NCBI GenBank assembly: GCA_030066665.1
Contig: JASJBD010000056.1
Span: 1-64,000 of the forward strand
Direction of reading: 5' to 3'
Source of the DNA: Gammaproteobacteria bacterium
GTDB taxonomy: Bacteria > Pseudomonadota > Gammaproteobacteria > Steroidobacterales > GCA-2729495
Length of the DNA: 64,000 nucleotides
This document shows, one piece after another, positions 46,430 through 57,058 of the stretch (position 1 is the stretch's first letter; each line of letters opens with the position of its first letter). The notes under the pieces are model-generated. The model did not search any database and had not been told where the DNA came from. It saw only the letters and a program-made list of their open reading frames with translations. The position numbers were made by a program, and so were the translations under genes.

Positions 46430-48649
46430 ATGACAATGCGATTGCTGACCCGCCGCGACCGACTCGCCGCGCTTGCCGTAGTTGCTGTGCTGGCTGCGAC
46501 TCCGGGTGACGCGGCGCCAATCGAAGAAATCACCGTGACGTCGCAGTTGCGCGAGCAGACACTGCAGGACCTGCCCGTCAGTATCACGAGCCTGGATGCT
46601 GAAGCGATCGACCGGGCGACCGTGCAGCACTTCGAGGAACTCACGCGGCTCGTGCCGAATCTCAACTGGTCCGGTGAGGGTTCCCGCGCCCGTTACTTCC
46701 AGTTGCGCGGCACGGGTGAACTCGAACAGTACGAGGGCGCGCCGAACCCGTCGGTGGGCTTTATCGTGGATGACATCGACTTCTCCGGTATCGGCGGCGC
46801 TGCGACACTGTTCGATATGCAGACAGCTGAAGTGCTGCGCGGTCCGCAGGGCACCCGCTATGGGGCCAATGCGCTGGCGGGACTGGTGTACTTGCGCTCG
46901 GCCGACCCGGGGCCTGAGCCGGAAGTCTGGTTGGAGGCGAGCGGCGGTAATGACGACACGCTTGCCCTTGGCGGGGCGGCCGGCGGGCCAATGGCCGGGC
47001 TCGAGGACCGACTGGCGTTTCGCGTGTCTGCGCACTACTACCGCAGTAACGGCTTCAGGAATAACCGCTTTCTGAACAGCGATGATACGTACGAGCGGGA
47101 TGAATTCACCGGTCGTCTGAAACTGCGCTGGACGCCCAATGATGACTGGCAGATAGATTTCACCGGCCTGTTCATCCAGCTCGACAACGGCTACGACGCG
47201 TTTGCGATTAACAACGGGTTCGATACCTTCAGCGACAAGCCGGGCCGTGACGCCCAGGAAACGGTCGGCGCCAGCCTGCGCATCCGCGGTGATATCGCGC
47301 CATCATTCAGCCTGATCAGCATTACCAGCGTCGCCGATTCCGATATCGAATTCAGTTTTGACTCGGACTGGGGCAACGATGACTTCTGGGACCAGCCACA
47401 GTTCGGCAATTCGCGCTACGACTACACGTCGGATACGGAACGTCAGCGCACTACGGTTACGCAGGAATTCCGGTTGCTGTCGACGTCAGCCGGGCGCCTC
47501 GCCGGGCGGGCAGACTGGGTGCTGGGCGCATTTCTACTGGGCCTGGACGAAGACAATGACCGCATCGATCTGGGGGTCGACAGCGGCTTCTTCTGTCCGG
47601 ATCCCTGCGCGACCACCGTGCGAAGCGCGTACGACGCGACCAGCGTGGCGCTATTCGGGCAACTCGACGTACCTCTCTCCGCGCGGCTGGCACTGACCAC
47701 CGGGCTGCGCTGGGAGCAACGGGACGCGGACTACGCGGAAACGTTCGGCTTTTCGACCGTCGGTTTCGGGATCACCGTGGACAATGAGTTCAGTCCGACG
47801 GACCGGATGTGGGGTGGTGAGGCGGCGCTGCGCTTCTTCCTGTCGGACGCAACACAGATCTACGGACGTATTGCGCGCGGTTACAAGGCCGGTGGTTTCA
47901 ATGTCGGCCTGGCACGCGCCGAACTCGGGACTCCTGGCGCCGTTCTTGGTCCGCAAGATATTCCTTTCGAGCCCGAATATCTGTGGAGCTATGAAACGGG
48001 ACTACGATTTGGCTCCAGCGACGGCCGCTGGCTCGCCGACCTGGCGCTGTTCTATCAGGACCGGGACGACATGCAGGTCCGGATTCCGTTTCAGGTGCAG
48101 CCGGGCGATCCGAACACGTTTTTGTTCCTGACCGCGAATGCGGCAGAGGGTCGGACTCTCGGCGCCGAGGCTAGCCTGCGCTGGTCCGCGACCGAGAGAC
48201 TCGCGCTGGAGGGCAGCGTCGGCCTGCTGAACACCGAGGTGCGGAAATTCAGCCTGATCGATCGCGTCGCCGGCCTGCCGGCGTTCGATGGTCTACAGGG
48301 CCTGATCGGCCGGGATTTTGCGCATGCGCCGGAATACAGCTTCAGCGTTGCCGCGGACTGGCAATCCGGGAACGGCTGGTTTGCTCGCGCGGAAATCTGG
48401 GGGCGAGATCGGTTTTATTTCGATTACGGTCACGATGAGCGCAGCCGCGCATACGAGATTGTCAACCTGCGTATCGGCAAAGAGTGGGAACGCTGGAGTG
48501 TTACCGCCTGGGCCAGGAATCTGTTCGACGAAGAATATGCAGTGCGAGGTTTCTTTTTCGGCAACGAGCCACCGAACTTCCCCAACAAGCTTTACGTGCG
48601 TCTCGGCGATCCGAGGCATTACGGCATTACCATCAGGTACAGGATGTAA
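46430..48649 (+). CDS. TonB-dependent receptor, predicted thiamin(e-moiety) uptake
   Basis: Signal peptide, plug IEEITVTSQLREQTLQDLPVSITSLDAEAI, aromatic C-terminus GITIRYRM; downstream of a TPP riboswitch. Confidence 0.88.
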   Translation: MTMRLLTRRDRLAALAVVAVLAATPGDAAPIEEITVTSQLREQTLQDLPVSITSLDAEAIDRATVQHFEELTRLVPNLNWSGEGSRARYFQLRGTGELEQYEGAPNPSVGFIVDDIDFSGIGGAATLFDMQTAEVLRGPQGTRYGANALAGLVYLRSADPGPEPEVWLEASGGNDDTLALGGAAGGPMAGLEDRLAFRVSAHYYRSNGFRNNRFLNSDDTYERDEFTGRLKLRWTPNDDWQIDFTGLFIQLDNGYDAFAINNGFDTFSDKPGRDAQETVGASLRIRGDIAPSFSLISITSVADSDIEFSFDSDWGNDDFWDQPQFGNSRYDYTSDTERQRTTVTQEFRLLSTSAGRLAGRADWVLGAFLLGLDEDNDRIDLGVDSGFFCPDPCATTVRSAYDATSVALFGQLDVPLSARLALTTGLRWEQRDADYAETFGFSTVGFGITVDNEFSPTDRMWGGEAALRFFLSDATQIYGRIARGYKAGGFNVGLARAELGTPGAVLGPQDIPFEPEYLWSYETGLRFGSSDGRWLADLALFYQDRDDMQVRIPFQVQPGDPNTFLFLTANAAEGRTLGAEASLRWSATERLALEGSVGLLNTEVRKFSLIDRVAGLPAFDGLQGLIGRDFAHAPEYSFSVAADWQSGNGWFARAEIWGRDRFYFDYGHDERSRAYEIVNLRIGKEWERWSVTAWARNLFDEEYAVRGFFFGNEPPNFPNKLYVRLGDPRHYGITIRYRM

Positions 48650-48654
48650 ACGAC

Positions 48655-48921
48655 ATGCGCATAACCGCTGAGCTGTCGCTCTACCCGCTCCAGGAAGACT
48701 TTGTCACCGAGATCCGGCGATTCATCGAAGACCTGCGAACCCGGCCCGGCCTCGAAATCACCACCAACCAGATGAGTACGCAAATCCGCGGCGATTTCGA
48801 TGCCGTCACCGGCGCCATCACGGCTGCGATGCGTACAAGCTTTACAAGCGGCGAATCGATGAGCCTGGTTGTCAAATACCTGAACGCGGACCTGCCGATC
48901 GGTTCGCCACCGAACGTCTGA
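48655..48921 (+). CDS. YkoF-like thiamin/HMP-binding domain protein
   Basis: ITAELSLYPLQEDFVTEIRRFIEDLRTRPGLEITTNQMSTQIRGDFDAV; operon context. Confidence 0.75.
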   Translation: MRITAELSLYPLQEDFVTEIRRFIEDLRTRPGLEITTNQMSTQIRGDFDAVTGAITAAMRTSFTSGESMSLVVKYLNADLPIGSPPNV

Positions 48922-48939
48922 CACCAGCCGTCGGCAGAT

Positions 48940-49527
48940 ATGACGTCTCCGCTGGAAGTAGCCGCCGCGACACTGGCCATCGCCTATTTATTGTTCGCGA
49001 TTCGGCAGAACCCATGGTGCTGGCCGGCGGCGATTCTCAGCACCGGCATCTATGTCTTTGTGATGTACCGGGCCGGTTTGTATATGGAATCCGCCCTGCA
49101 GCTGTTTTACATCGCGGTGGCGTGTTACGGCTGGTGGTCCTGGCTGCGTGGTGGGGCACAAGGCGGCGAACTGCAGGTGAGCCGCTGGCCGATCCGGCAA
49201 CATTTCGCCGCGATCGGCGCGATCGTACTGCTGAGCCTGGCGAGCGGCGCCTTGCTGAGTCGCTACACCCAGGCCGCTTATCCCTACCTCGATTCTTTGA
49301 CGACCTGGGGCGCCATTGTGACCACGTGGATGGTGGCGCGAAAAATACTCGAAAACTGGTTCTACTGGTTCGCGATCGACAGCCTGTCGGTTTACCTGTA
49401 CATCAATCGCGGTCTTTTCATCACGGCACTGCTGTTCGTGCTCTACCTGGTTCTGATAGTCGTTGGTTACCAGGCCTGGCGTCGCAGCATGCTGACAGCG
49501 GCACGCCCCGCGGCGGCATATGGCTGA
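48940..49527 (+). CDS. PnuC-family transporter (PnuT-like by context)
   Basis: FAIRQNPWCWPAAILSTGIYVFVMYRAGLYMESALQLFYIAVACYGWWSW...WFYWFAIDSLSVYLYINRGLFITALLFVLYL. Confidence 0.88.
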   Translation: MTSPLEVAAATLAIAYLLFAIRQNPWCWPAAILSTGIYVFVMYRAGLYMESALQLFYIAVACYGWWSWLRGGAQGGELQVSRWPIRQHFAAIGAIVLLSLASGALLSRYTQAAYPYLDSLTTWGAIVTTWMVARKILENWFYWFAIDSLSVYLYINRGLFITALLFVLYLVLIVVGYQAWRRSMLTAARPAAAYG

Positions 49528-50320
49528 CACCGCAGCTCAATGCATGAATCCGACAGCTGCCCTGGCGCGCTTGCCGGGCCTCGAAACGGCCCATGTCCTG
49601 GAGATGCTGGCTGATACACCGGTCAGTCGGAGTTTCCGCATCCGCGATGGCGAACGCGACCTCGCGCTGAAGATCGACAAGCCCCTGGCGGCGCGGCTTC
49701 GGCTGGATCGCGTGCGCGAATCCGAGGTGCTGGAATTGGCCTGCAAACACGGGATTGGCCCCGCGGCGGTGGCCGCGGACGCGCCGGCCGGTTTGCTCGT
49801 GACCGAGTTCCTGTCCGGCCGCACTCCGGCTGCGGGCGACCTGCAGCGGCCGGAGTTCCTGGAGCGCGTGGCAAAGCTGCTGGGGATACTGCACACGCTG
49901 CCACCGGTTGGCCGGTCTATCGACCCGGCCGCAGCGGCCCGCGCCTACGCAAGCGCGATCGGCACGACCGATGCCCGGCAGTTGGCAGACAGGATCGTTG
50001 GCCTGCTCGATGACAATGAATTGGCGCATGCGACGCCGTGCCTTTGCCATAACGACATTCATCCGGAAAACCTCCGGGTGATGACGGACGGACGCCTGAT
50101 GTTGCTCGATTGGGAATACGCAGGCGTGGGGCACCGCGGTTTCGAATTCGCGGTCATTCTGCGACATAACAAGCTCAGCGGGGCGGCCCGCGACGCGTTG
50201 CTCGACGCTTACGAGCACTTTGGCGGGCACCTGCGCCGTCTCGACATGCCGGCCTGGTATCGCGTCTACGATGGCCTGGCGGTGCTGTGGGAGCTCGCCA
50301 CGCATCGCGTTGCCGGATGA
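49520..50320 (+). CDS. APH-family kinase, predicted thiamine kinase
   Basis: LCHNDIHPENLRVMTDGRLMLLDWEYAGVGHRGFEFAVIL, APH/choline-kinase fold motifs; TPP-riboswitch operon. Confidence 0.8.
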   Translation: MADTAAQCMNPTAALARLPGLETAHVLEMLADTPVSRSFRIRDGERDLALKIDKPLAARLRLDRVRESEVLELACKHGIGPAAVAADAPAGLLVTEFLSGRTPAAGDLQRPEFLERVAKLLGILHTLPPVGRSIDPAAAARAYASAIGTTDARQLADRIVGLLDDNELAHATPCLCHNDIHPENLRVMTDGRLMLLDWEYAGVGHRGFEFAVILRHNKLSGAARDALLDAYEHFGGHLRRLDMPAWYRVYDGLAVLWELATHRVAG

Positions 50321-50588
50321 AACTGGTCCGGAAATCGATGTTTTACAGGCGCTTAGGGTCAGCGGATCCATCATGCACCGCAACATGTCAGATCGTTAAT
50401 CCGGCCTTAATGCGCCGGACAGGCCGGGTTGTCTATTATCGGGCTCCGCCAAGGCATCCAGGGGTCGGGGCCCGGGATTCGCGCTCGGCGGCGTTCTGCG
50501 TCGCCGGTCACAGATTCGCGTGGAGATGCGGGTTACACTTCAAATCTCTACAATAAATAATTGAACTTCATAAGGTTCTGTAATCCAC

Positions 50589-52346
50589 ATGCTAGACGAC
50601 AGGGACTATCTTGCTGACGAAGGCAAGGGGCTCGGCGATTTTTTGTCTTCGCTTCGCCGGCGCAAAAAACTGGGTTTGATTACCGCCGCGGTGGTGTTCG
50701 TAGTCGGCGTATTTCTGACGCTGGTCTGGCCGACCAAATATACGTCGACAGCGGTCATTCTGATTGAAGAGCCGGAAGTGCCGGAGCAGCTGGTGCAGAC
50801 CACCGTGACGACCTTCGCGGCCCAGCAAATCCAGCTCATCAACCAGCGCGTCATGACGCGGTCGAACCTCGCTGCCATCATTGAGCAATTCGACTTGTTT
50901 GCCGAACAGCGCGAGTACCTGCCCACGCTGTTGCTGGTCAAGGATGTGCAGGATCAGATTCAGATGGACCTGATCAACGTCGAGTTACAGGACCCGCGGC
51001 GCGGTTTGCCGACACTCGAAACGATCGCCTTCACGGTTGGCTTCGAGCACGAAGATCCGCGCACTGCACAACAGGTCGCGAACCAGCTCGTCAGCCTGTA
51101 CATGGAAGAAAACGTCCGCTCGCGCACGGTGCAAACCGCAGAAACGAGTGAGTTCCTTGGCACCGAAGTCGCGCGTCTTGATCGCGAGGTCAAGCAGCTT
51201 GAAGACGAGCTGGCGGCATTCAAGGAAGCCAACAAGGACAGCCTGCCGGAAATCGTGCAGCTGAACATGCAGATCATGCAGCGCACGGAAGACCAGGTGC
51301 TGGATGTTCGCCGGCAGCTGCAGTCGATCGAAGAGAGCCGCATCCTGTTGCGCGCCCAGCTCGCCCAGGTCGACAAGATGGCACCGACCATTCTGCCGGA
51401 CGGGCAGGCCGTGGTCTCGCCGGAGAACCAGATCAAGGCCCTGGAGACCCGTCTGGCTATGTTCAAGGGGCAGTACAGCGAAGACCATCCGGACGTCGTG
51501 CGCACACGCCGTGAGCTGGAGGCGCTGCGCGCGCAGACCGGTATTACCGGTGAACTCGCCGGCAGCGCGGCGGCGCTGACGTCGGCGCGGGCCGAGCTCG
51601 CCAAGGCCAGTGAGACCTACACCGATGATCATCCTGAGGTACAGCGCCTGCAGCGCCTGGTTACAAGCCTCGAGTCGGAAACGATCGCCGAGCGTGAGAG
51701 AGCCGACGCCCTGGTCAAACCCGATAACCCGGCCTACATCCAGATCGACGCGCAACTGAGTCAGCTCGATGCTGATGAGACGGCGCTGCGGATGCAGGAG
51801 AGGGAGCTGCGCCAGCGACTCGACGAGTTCGAGCAGAGCTTCCGGCGCGCGCCCCGGGTCGAGCAGGAGTTGTTCGCGCTGCAGAGACAGCTGAGCACCG
51901 CCACGCAGCAATATGTGGCGATGCGTGAGCGGGAGTTCGGCGCCGAGATGGGCCAGGCCCTGGAGTCGCAAAGCAAGGGCGAACGCTTCGTGTTGGTGGA
52001 GCCGCCGGACCTGCCGTTGCAGCCGTCCAGCCCGAATCGTCCGGTGCTGCTGTTGATGTTACTGATCCTGGCGCCCGCCATCGGCATCGGCCTGATTCAG
52101 CTGCGCGCCTCCATGGACAATGCATTATGGTCGCCGAAAGACGTCGAGTCGGTGCAGGGTTTCGCGCCGATCGCCGAGATTCCGGTGATCTTGAACGAGG
52201 ACGATGTCGCCCATCGCAAACGATTGATGCTGTTGGGATTCGCCGGTGTCCCCGCTGTGCTCGCGCTGGCGGCAATCCTGGTGCATTTCGCAATTCGACC
52301 GCTCGACGTGCTCTGGTTCACCGTCGCGCGCCAGTTGGGCATGTAA
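50589..52346 (+). CDS. Wzz/GumC-like polysaccharide chain-length determinant
   Basis: Two TM segments bracketing long coiled coils; LVEPPDLPLQPSSPNRPVLLLMLLILAPAIGIGL. Confidence 0.88.
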   Translation: MLDDRDYLADEGKGLGDFLSSLRRRKKLGLITAAVVFVVGVFLTLVWPTKYTSTAVILIEEPEVPEQLVQTTVTTFAAQQIQLINQRVMTRSNLAAIIEQFDLFAEQREYLPTLLLVKDVQDQIQMDLINVELQDPRRGLPTLETIAFTVGFEHEDPRTAQQVANQLVSLYMEENVRSRTVQTAETSEFLGTEVARLDREVKQLEDELAAFKEANKDSLPEIVQLNMQIMQRTEDQVLDVRRQLQSIEESRILLRAQLAQVDKMAPTILPDGQAVVSPENQIKALETRLAMFKGQYSEDHPDVVRTRRELEALRAQTGITGELAGSAAALTSARAELAKASETYTDDHPEVQRLQRLVTSLESETIAERERADALVKPDNPAYIQIDAQLSQLDADETALRMQERELRQRLDEFEQSFRRAPRVEQELFALQRQLSTATQQYVAMREREFGAEMGQALESQSKGERFVLVEPPDLPLQPSSPNRPVLLLMLLILAPAIGIGLIQLRASMDNALWSPKDVESVQGFAPIAEIPVILNEDDVAHRKRLMLLGFAGVPAVLALAAILVHFAIRPLDVLWFTVARQLGM

Positions 52347-52358
52347 GGAGCACACGGT

Positions 52359-53213
52359 ATGGAACATATTCGCAAAGCGCTCGAGCAGGCCGAAAAAGAC
52401 CGCGCCGAAGTTCGCAAACAGGCCGACTCCGGTGTGTTCGAGGCTAAACAGCCAGCAGTTCAGGCCGCGGCGGAAGCGGCCGTGCCGGCCACGGCTGAGA
52501 TTCGCTACAAGAGCACGAAGGTCGTGGAAGTGCCGGATGAGGTGCTGGAACGAAACCGGCTGATCGCGGCACTGCCCAACCATGAATTACGCGATTCCTA
52601 TCGAATGCTCCGCACGCGGGTCCTGCAGCAGATGACGGCCAACGGCTGGAACGCATTGGCGATTACGAGTCCGGCGACGGGTCATGGCAAGAGCCTGACT
52701 GCGGTCAACCTGGCAATCAGCCTCGCGTCGGAGGTGAACCATACCGTCCTGCTGGCCGATCTCGATCTGCGCAGTCCCAGTGTGCACTCGTATTTCGGCT
52801 ACGAGCCACAGGTTGGACTCAGCGATTACCTGGAGGGTGACGTGCCCCTGTCCGAGGTGCTGTTTTCCCCAGGCATCGATCGTCTCGTCGTGCTGCCTGG
52901 CCGCGAGCCCGTCATGAACTCATCGGAAATGCTGAGCTCACCGAAGATGGTGAGCCTGGTATCAGAACTCAAGAGCCGCTACCCGGATCGTCTGGTGATT
53001 TGCGATCTGCCACCGCTGCTCGCGACGGACGATGCGCTGGCGTTTACGCCGTACACCGACGGCATGCTGATGGTGGTCGAGGCCGGTACGACCCAGAGCG
53101 AGGACTTCGAACGGTCACTGGATATATTGAAGGACGTACCGCTGGTGGGCACTGTGCTCAACAGGTCCGAGACCGCCGCCCGTGCGGGGCACTACGGATA
53201 CGGCCGAACATAG
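52359..53213 (+). CDS. CpsD/CapB-type tyrosine kinase (XrtA-associated-like)
   Basis: ITSPATGHGKSLTAVNLAISLASEVNHTVLLADLDLRSPSVH; VICDLPPLLATDDALAF. Confidence 0.85.
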   Translation: MEHIRKALEQAEKDRAEVRKQADSGVFEAKQPAVQAAAEAAVPATAEIRYKSTKVVEVPDEVLERNRLIAALPNHELRDSYRMLRTRVLQQMTANGWNALAITSPATGHGKSLTAVNLAISLASEVNHTVLLADLDLRSPSVHSYFGYEPQVGLSDYLEGDVPLSEVLFSPGIDRLVVLPGREPVMNSSEMLSSPKMVSLVSELKSRYPDRLVICDLPPLLATDDALAFTPYTDGMLMVVEAGTTQSEDFERSLDILKDVPLVGTVLNRSETAARAGHYGYGRT

Positions 53214-53251
53214 GCGGAGCCCGGTCAACGGGTTAGCTGGAGCCGCCAGGG

Positions 53252-54073
53252 ATGTACGAGCACTTTTACGGACTGCAGGAAAAGCCTTTCTCGATCCTGC
53301 CGGATCCGTCCTACCTGTTCATGTCCAAGGCGCACAATCGCGCGCTGGTGCTGCTGCGGTACAGCCTGATGAGCGGCCAGGGATTCACCGTGCTCAGCGG
53401 TGAGATTGGCTCCGGCAAGACCACGCTGATCAACAAGCTCATCGAAGACCTCGACCAGGAAGTTAAGGTCGGCATCCTCGCGTTCACGCAGACCGGCACC
53501 CAGGACATCCTGGAATGGGTAGCAATGACTTTCGGTCTCGATTACAGCGGCAAGACCGAGGCGGAGCTATATGAGACGTTCCTCGAGTTCCTGATCCGGG
53601 AGTATTCGGCCGGCCGCAAAGTCGTGTTGATCATCGACGAAGCGCAAAACATGGGCCTGACAGGGCTCGAGAAACTGCGCATGTTGTCGAACGTCAATGC
53701 CCGCAAGGAATACCTGCTGCACATGATCCTGGTCGGTCAGCCGGAACTGCGCAGCCTGATCAAGTCACCCCAGCTCAAGCAGCTATTGCAACGAATTGCC
53801 GTCGCATTCCACCTCGATGCAATGACGGACAACGAGGCGAAGCAGTACATCAGGCATCGAATCGAAAAGGCTGGCGGTGACCCATCGATAATCAGCGAGC
53901 AGGCGGTACGTTTGCTGGTGGCCGCGAGTGACGGTGTGCCGCGCCTGATCAACTCGCTTTGTGATCTCGCGCTGGTGTACGGCTATTCGGTGGAGCGTAA
54001 CCCGATCGATGTGCGCATCGTCCGGAATGTCCTCGAAGATCGCACCAGCATGGGGCTGGCGGGCGTTGGCTAG
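53252..54073 (+). CDS. ExeA-like AAA ATPase (exosortase/PEP-CTERM-associated type)
   Basis: MYEHFYGLQEKPFSILPDPSYLFMSKAHNRAL...LSGEIGSGKTTLINKLIEDL...VVLIIDEAQNM. Confidence 0.9.
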   Translation: MYEHFYGLQEKPFSILPDPSYLFMSKAHNRALVLLRYSLMSGQGFTVLSGEIGSGKTTLINKLIEDLDQEVKVGILAFTQTGTQDILEWVAMTFGLDYSGKTEAELYETFLEFLIREYSAGRKVVLIIDEAQNMGLTGLEKLRMLSNVNARKEYLLHMILVGQPELRSLIKSPQLKQLLQRIAVAFHLDAMTDNEAKQYIRHRIEKAGGDPSIISEQAVRLLVAASDGVPRLINSLCDLALVYGYSVERNPIDVRIVRNVLEDRTSMGLAGVG

Positions 54074-54089
54074 CCGCACCGGCGCTAAC

Positions 54090-55547
54090 ATGAACTCTGC
54101 CGCAGGCCAGGTTGCACAGTCCGTACGCTGGACTGGCATCTCGAAAGCGGTGGCGCAAGGCAGTACCTTCGCCACGACGCTCATCCTGGTTCGCCTGCTG
54201 TCCCGGGAAGACTTCGGGCTCTTCGCGCTGGCGCTCTTCTACATTGGTTTGATCGACATGTTCGTCGAGCTGGGGCTGTCGAGTGCGATCATTCAGCGCA
54301 AGAACCTGAACGATTCGCAGCTGTCGAGCTGCTTCTGGGTACTGGCAGCCTGTTCGGGGTTGCTGTTCACAGCGAGTTTCCTCGCTGCTCCGGGAATCAT
54401 GGCGACCATATTTTCGGACGAGCGCCTGATCCCGATCATTCAACTCATCTCGGTGGTGCTGCTGGTCATACCGCTGTCAGCTACGGCGACCGGCATTCTG
54501 TCGCGCAAACTCCGGCTGGATACGATCGCGAAGATCGAGCTGAGCGCGGCGATTATCAGGTGCGTCGCGTCGCTGTTCCTGGCTTTCTCCGGCTTCGGCG
54601 TGATGAGCCTGGTGTATGCCTTCGTGGGCGAGCGCATTCTCGTCGCGCTGCTTCTGACCCTGGCGAGCAATTGGCGGCCGCGCGGTTGCAAGATCGAGGA
54701 CAGCGTCAAGTCGCTGCTGATTTTCGGCGCTCACATAACGGCGGGCCGGCTGCTGTGGTACGTCTACAGCCGTCTCGATACGCTCGTGGTCGGTCGTCTG
54801 CTGGGTGTCGAAGTACTTGGCGTCTATAACGTGGCATTTCAAATCGCCAATGCATTCCAGCAATTTATCTCGTCGGTCTGCTATCGAATCGCATTGCCGG
54901 CATTCTCGAAGCTCCAGGACAGCCCCGAGCTGCGCGGTACCGTCATTAAAGCCAGTCGGTACCTGGCCATCGTCGCTCTGCCAGTCTTCTTTGGCATCGT
55001 GGTGACGGCGCCGGACATCGTGAACCTGTTCCTCGGGCCGAAATGGATAGACGCCGTGGCGGTGATCCAGGTCCTCGCGATTATCGCGTCACTTCAGGCC
55101 CTGTCGGGTTTGCTGGCTCAGTCCGTCAATGCGGTTGGCAAGCCGTCGGTCAACACACGAATTAATCTTGTCAGCGTGCCGGTATTCGCCATCGGGTTCT
55201 ATTTTGGTGCGAGCCTCGGCGGGCTCCCCGGAGTGCTGGCTGCGTGGATCTTCATGTTTCCGCTGCGCTACCTGGTCGTCGCGCTGGCCACGCGGAGCGC
55301 CGTCGGCGTCGATTTGCGGCTATACCTGCGGGCAATTGCCGGGCCGCTGATCGCGGCGGCTGTGATGGCCGCGATCGTGCAGGCATTGCTCCTGTTGCTG
55401 CAGGATTGGACGCCGGCCGGACGCCTGCCAATGCTGGTTGCGCTCGGTGCCACTGCGTACGCGCTGGGCGCATTCGTGATCTTTCGCAGCAGCGCCCGGG
55501 AACTCGTCTCGATGTTGCTCCCCAGATTTAGCAGGGTGGCGCCATGA
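54090..55547 (+). CDS. Wzx-like oligosaccharide flippase
   Basis: Internal start MNSAAGQVAQSVRWTGISKAVAQGSTFATTLILVRLLSREDFGLFALALFYIGLIDMF. Confidence 0.88.
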   Translation: MNSAAGQVAQSVRWTGISKAVAQGSTFATTLILVRLLSREDFGLFALALFYIGLIDMFVELGLSSAIIQRKNLNDSQLSSCFWVLAACSGLLFTASFLAAPGIMATIFSDERLIPIIQLISVVLLVIPLSATATGILSRKLRLDTIAKIELSAAIIRCVASLFLAFSGFGVMSLVYAFVGERILVALLLTLASNWRPRGCKIEDSVKSLLIFGAHITAGRLLWYVYSRLDTLVVGRLLGVEVLGVYNVAFQIANAFQQFISSVCYRIALPAFSKLQDSPELRGTVIKASRYLAIVALPVFFGIVVTAPDIVNLFLGPKWIDAVAVIQVLAIIASLQALSGLLAQSVNAVGKPSVNTRINLVSVPVFAIGFYFGASLGGLPGVLAAWIFMFPLRYLVVALATRSAVGVDLRLYLRAIAGPLIAAAVMAAIVQALLLLLQDWTPAGRLPMLVALGATAYALGAFVIFRSSARELVSMLLPRFSRVAP

Positions 55548-57058
55548 AACGAAATCGGCCTGCTCCCGGTACACCGATTCTGAATTCCCTACTGCTGATT
55601 GGGCTCGTACTAGGCGGTCCGGTCGCATTGTTCATTCTGTTTACGTACTGGGAAGACTCGCTGCAGCGGCAGCTCGTCGGCATCGCAGGGCTGTTGACGC
55701 TCGGTGCATTTCTGCTGCTACGGCGGAAGTACGAAATCCTCATGCTCGCGCTGCTGTTTTCGTCACAGTTCGCCATATCCCTGTTGAGTATCAGGATGGC
55801 CGACCCGGCCGTGTTCCAGATCTGGCTCACGGATGTTTTCCTGCTTCTGTTTTTCATTGGAGCAATTGAGCGCGGTGAGAAATTCCGGGCCGATGGCATC
55901 GGCTGGTTGTTGGTGATACTCATCGCGTGGCTCGCCATTACGTCCATTTTTTCGGCGCATCAAAGCCGCAGCATTGTCTTCCTGACGTGGCAGCTCAAAT
56001 ATCTCGGCGTTTACCTCCTGCTGCGGAATGCCGATATCTCGGAAAAACTGGCGAAGCGATTTGTTCTGGTCGCGTTGGGTGCAATCGCAATTCAGGCGGC
56101 AATTGCGTTTGCGCAATCGATCGTCGGCAACCTCGGTCTCGTGGTGCTGGGAGAACAAGATCCGGATCGCTTGCGTTTTGTGAAGGGTGCCCTGCGAGTT
56201 TCAGGCACACTTGGGGCTACCAACGGATTCGCAGGATATCTTTCGATGCTGCTGGTATTCGCGCTGCCATTCTTGTTCCGCCGGCGGAACCCTGTCTGGT
56301 ACGTGATCCATGGGTTCGGTGTCATTGCGTTGCTGGTGACTTACTCCAGAGCAGGCTGGTTGAGTTTTGTTGTTGGCAGCGCCGTCGTCGCCTTCGGGTT
56401 ACTGCGGGTCGGAATCATTAGACCTAGCCGCATTATTTCTCTCGGTTTGCTCGGAGCTGCAATTGTCGGCATCGGCGTCGCCGTATATTTCGATCGTGTG
56501 CAGGATCGGTTCCAGGATCAGGATGCGATCCAATCAGCCGAGGGCCGGCTTCTGCAATTCTCGATGTTCTGGCCGATTATCGAAGATTACCCGATATTCG
56601 GTATTGGCCCTGGTGTCACCGAGTATTTCGGCGCCTGGAACGATAATGAGAAATACGTGCGTCAGGAGTTGCCCGACGTACGCATGACCAACCAGCCGCA
56701 TAGCAGTCAGCTTCAGTATTGGATCGAGACTGGCACGCCGGGTTTCCTGCTGTTCATCGCGCTCTTTGTGGCCGTATTTCGGTCAGCACTGGCCAGGCCC
56801 AGGAGCCGTCGAGATCGTCCCGAGTTGTCGTTTCTTCGCATTGGTGCAGCTGCAGCAGCAGCTGCGGCAATGACGCATGCATCGTTCGGTACGGAGATCA
56901 ACAGCCATCAGATTTCGCTGATCTTCTGGATGTTCCTCGCAATGGCGCGAAACGATCGATTGGAAGTAGCAGAATTTGCGTCGCGCCGCGCTGCGAGGCG
57001 GGCCCAGCTGGCAGGAACACAAACGTCGGGTAAAGCCGCCAACGCAAGCTCCGTCTGA
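55544..57058 (+). CDS. O-antigen ligase/polymerase-like membrane protein
   Basis: Multi-TM; FGIGPGVTEYFGAW..., QPHSSQLQYWIETGTPGFLLFIALF. Confidence 0.85.
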   Translation: MKRNRPAPGTPILNSLLLIGLVLGGPVALFILFTYWEDSLQRQLVGIAGLLTLGAFLLLRRKYEILMLALLFSSQFAISLLSIRMADPAVFQIWLTDVFLLLFFIGAIERGEKFRADGIGWLLVILIAWLAITSIFSAHQSRSIVFLTWQLKYLGVYLLLRNADISEKLAKRFVLVALGAIAIQAAIAFAQSIVGNLGLVVLGEQDPDRLRFVKGALRVSGTLGATNGFAGYLSMLLVFALPFLFRRRNPVWYVIHGFGVIALLVTYSRAGWLSFVVGSAVVAFGLLRVGIIRPSRIISLGLLGAAIVGIGVAVYFDRVQDRFQDQDAIQSAEGRLLQFSMFWPIIEDYPIFGIGPGVTEYFGAWNDNEKYVRQELPDVRMTNQPHSSQLQYWIETGTPGFLLFIALFVAVFRSALARPRSRRDRPELSFLRIGAAAAAAAAMTHASFGTEINSHQISLIFWMFLAMARNDRLEVAEFASRRAARRAQLAGTQTSGKAANASSV

